Assembly (NCBI GenBank): GCA_013151975.1 | Contig: JAADHG010000133.1 | Span: 1 to 7,321 of the forward strand | Direction: 5' to 3' | DNA: 7,321 nucleotides | Source: Chlorobiota bacterium | GTDB taxonomy: Bacteria > Bacteroidota > Bacteroidia > Flavobacteriales > Flavobacteriaceae | Shown here: in pieces, positions 6,492 through 7,321 of the stretch | How the letters are laid out: every line of letters begins with the position of its first letter | How positions within the stretch are numbered: position 1 is the stretch's first letter | Position numbers and translations under genes: made by a program | The notes under the pieces: generated by a model | What the model saw: the letters and a program-made list of their open reading frames with translations, nothing else | What the model was told of the DNA's origin: nothing | The model's database searches: none

Positions 6492-7321
6492 ATGATAAAG
6501 AACGATTTATTTTTAAGAGCTTTAAAAGGCGAAACCGTTAATCGTCCTCCCGTTTGGATGATGCGTCAAGCAGGACGCTATTTGCCTGAGTTTATTGCAA
6601 TACGTGAGAAGTACGATTTCTTTACTCGCTGTCGTACACCTGAACTAGCAAGTGAAATTACAGTACAACCTATTCGCCGTTTCGGGATGGATGCAGCCAT
6701 TTTATTTAGTGATATTTTGGTTATCCCTCAAGCGATGAATATTGAGGTGCAAATGAAACCCAATTTTGGCCCTTATTTACCAAATCCTGTTCGTGACCAG
6801 AAAGACGTGGATAATGTAATAGTTCCTGATGTTAATGTGGAATTAGATTATGTATATCAAGCTATAAAAGCAACTAAAGAATTATTAAATAACGAGATTC
6901 CTTTAATTGGTTTTGCAGGTTCGCCTTGGACTATTTTATGCTACGTTGTACAAGGTCAAGGTAGTAAAACCTTTGATAAAGCAAAAGCATTTTGTTTTAC
7001 AAACCCTATTGCTGCTCATCAATTATTACAAAAAATAACGGATACTACTATTGCCTATTTAAAAGCAAAAGTTAACGCAGGTGTCGATGTGGTTCAAATT
7101 TTTGATTCTTGGGGAGGTATGTTATCTCCAACAGATTATCAAGAATTTTCTTGGCAATACATCAATCAAATTATTGAAGCCTTAAAAGACGATGCTCCAG
7201 TAATTGCCTTCGGAAAAGGGTGTTGGTTTGCTTTAGAAGATATGGCAAAAAGTAATGCTAGCGCATTAGGAATAGACTGGACTATAACAGCACAAAACGC
7301 ACGCTATTTAACAGGTGGAAA
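6492..7321 (+). CDS. hemE: Uroporphyrinogen decarboxylase HemE, N-terminal part
   Basis: The first 276 codons of a cytoplasmic enzyme that removes four acetate carboxyl groups from uroporphyrinogen III, giving coproporphyrinogen III. The right window edge cuts it; the family is about 340-355 residues, so about 70 C-terminal residues are missing. The signature RPPVWMMRQAGRYLPE (18-33) supplies the substrate-binding arginines Arg25 and Arg29. ILFSDILVIP holds the key Asp74. FAGSPWTILCYVVQGQG (141-157) contains the conserved Tyr151, and VQIFDSWGGMLSP (201-213) follows. The start MIKNDLFLRALKGE is the usual one in Flavobacteriia; an ATG 5 nt upstream is in another frame and stops after two codons. 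No Shine-Dalgarno is visible, and the hairpin at 6469-6486 occupies its place. It acts directly on the product of the preceding HemC-HemD protein and is probably in the same transcript, unless the repeat-bearing 94-nt spacer interrupts it. Confidence 0.96.
   Translation, partial: MIKNDLFLRALKGETVNRPPVWMMRQAGRYLPEFIAIREKYDFFTRCRTPELASEITVQPIRRFGMDAAILFSDILVIPQAMNIEVQMKPNFGPYLPNPVRDQKDVDNVIVPDVNVELDYVYQAIKATKELLNNEIPLIGFAGSPWTILCYVVQGQGSKTFDKAKAFCFTNPIAAHQLLQKITDTTIAYLKAKVNAGVDVVQIFDSWGGMLSPTDYQEFSWQYINQIIEALKDDAPVIAFGKGCWFALEDMAKSNASALGIDWTITAQNARYLTGG

Noticed and set aside
1..7321. tRNA, rRNA, CRISPR array, transposase, phage or toxin-antitoxin genes
   Set aside because: None seen on either strand; almost all sequence is accounted for by six coding regions of core metabolism or a known secreted family.

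Overview
The window looks like chromosomal DNA from a marine-type Flavobacteriaceae (Bacteroidota). The sequence is AT-rich. Two intergenic promoters match the flavobacterial TTG-N17-23-TAnnTTTG pattern. Shine-Dalgarno sequences are mostly absent. Protein variants such as the fused HemC-HemD, the HemE opening MIKNDLFLRALKGE and the secreted Asp-box protein are typical of that family. Genus cannot be fixed from the sequence alone.

Layout: (1) Positions 1-1345, minus strand: the N-terminal 448 residues of a large secreted Asp-box/VPS10-like beta-propeller protein of unknown function, running off the left edge. (2) 1346-1436: short intergenic stretch with one weak dyad. (3) 1437-2459, minus: hemH, ferrochelatase. 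(4) 2475-3386, minus: an AraC/PchR-type transcriptional regulator, 15 nt upstream of hemH and probably co-transcribed with it. (5) 3387-3567: 181-bp divergent promoter region with one recognisable promoter on each strand. (6) 3568-4830, plus: hemA, glutamyl-tRNA reductase. (7) 4823-6397, plus: a hemC-hemD fusion whose start overlaps the hemA stop by 8 nt. (8) 6398-6491: spacer carrying a dispersed-repeat motif and a GC-rich hairpin that ends 5 nt before the hemE start. (9) 6492-7321, plus: hemE, uroporphyrinogen decarboxylase, cut by the right edge after 276 codons.

The core is a haem/tetrapyrrole biosynthesis locus split over two divergent units. The rightward unit covers glutamyl-tRNA reduction (HemA), pre-uroporphyrinogen formation and cyclisation (HemC-HemD), and decarboxylation to coproporphyrinogen III (HemE). 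The leftward unit carries the final iron insertion step (HemH) behind a regulator. The missing steps (hemL, hemB, and the coproporphyrinogen and protoporphyrinogen oxidases) are not in this window. The regulator's position between the two units makes it a candidate local controller of haem synthesis, which is inference.

I do not see a clearly new biological system. The points most worth a second look are the regulator, an internal cysteine cluster in HemH that may hold a [2Fe-2S] centre, the HemC-HemD fusion, and the repeat/hairpin next to the hemE start codon. No stretch longer than 300 bases lacks a gene.
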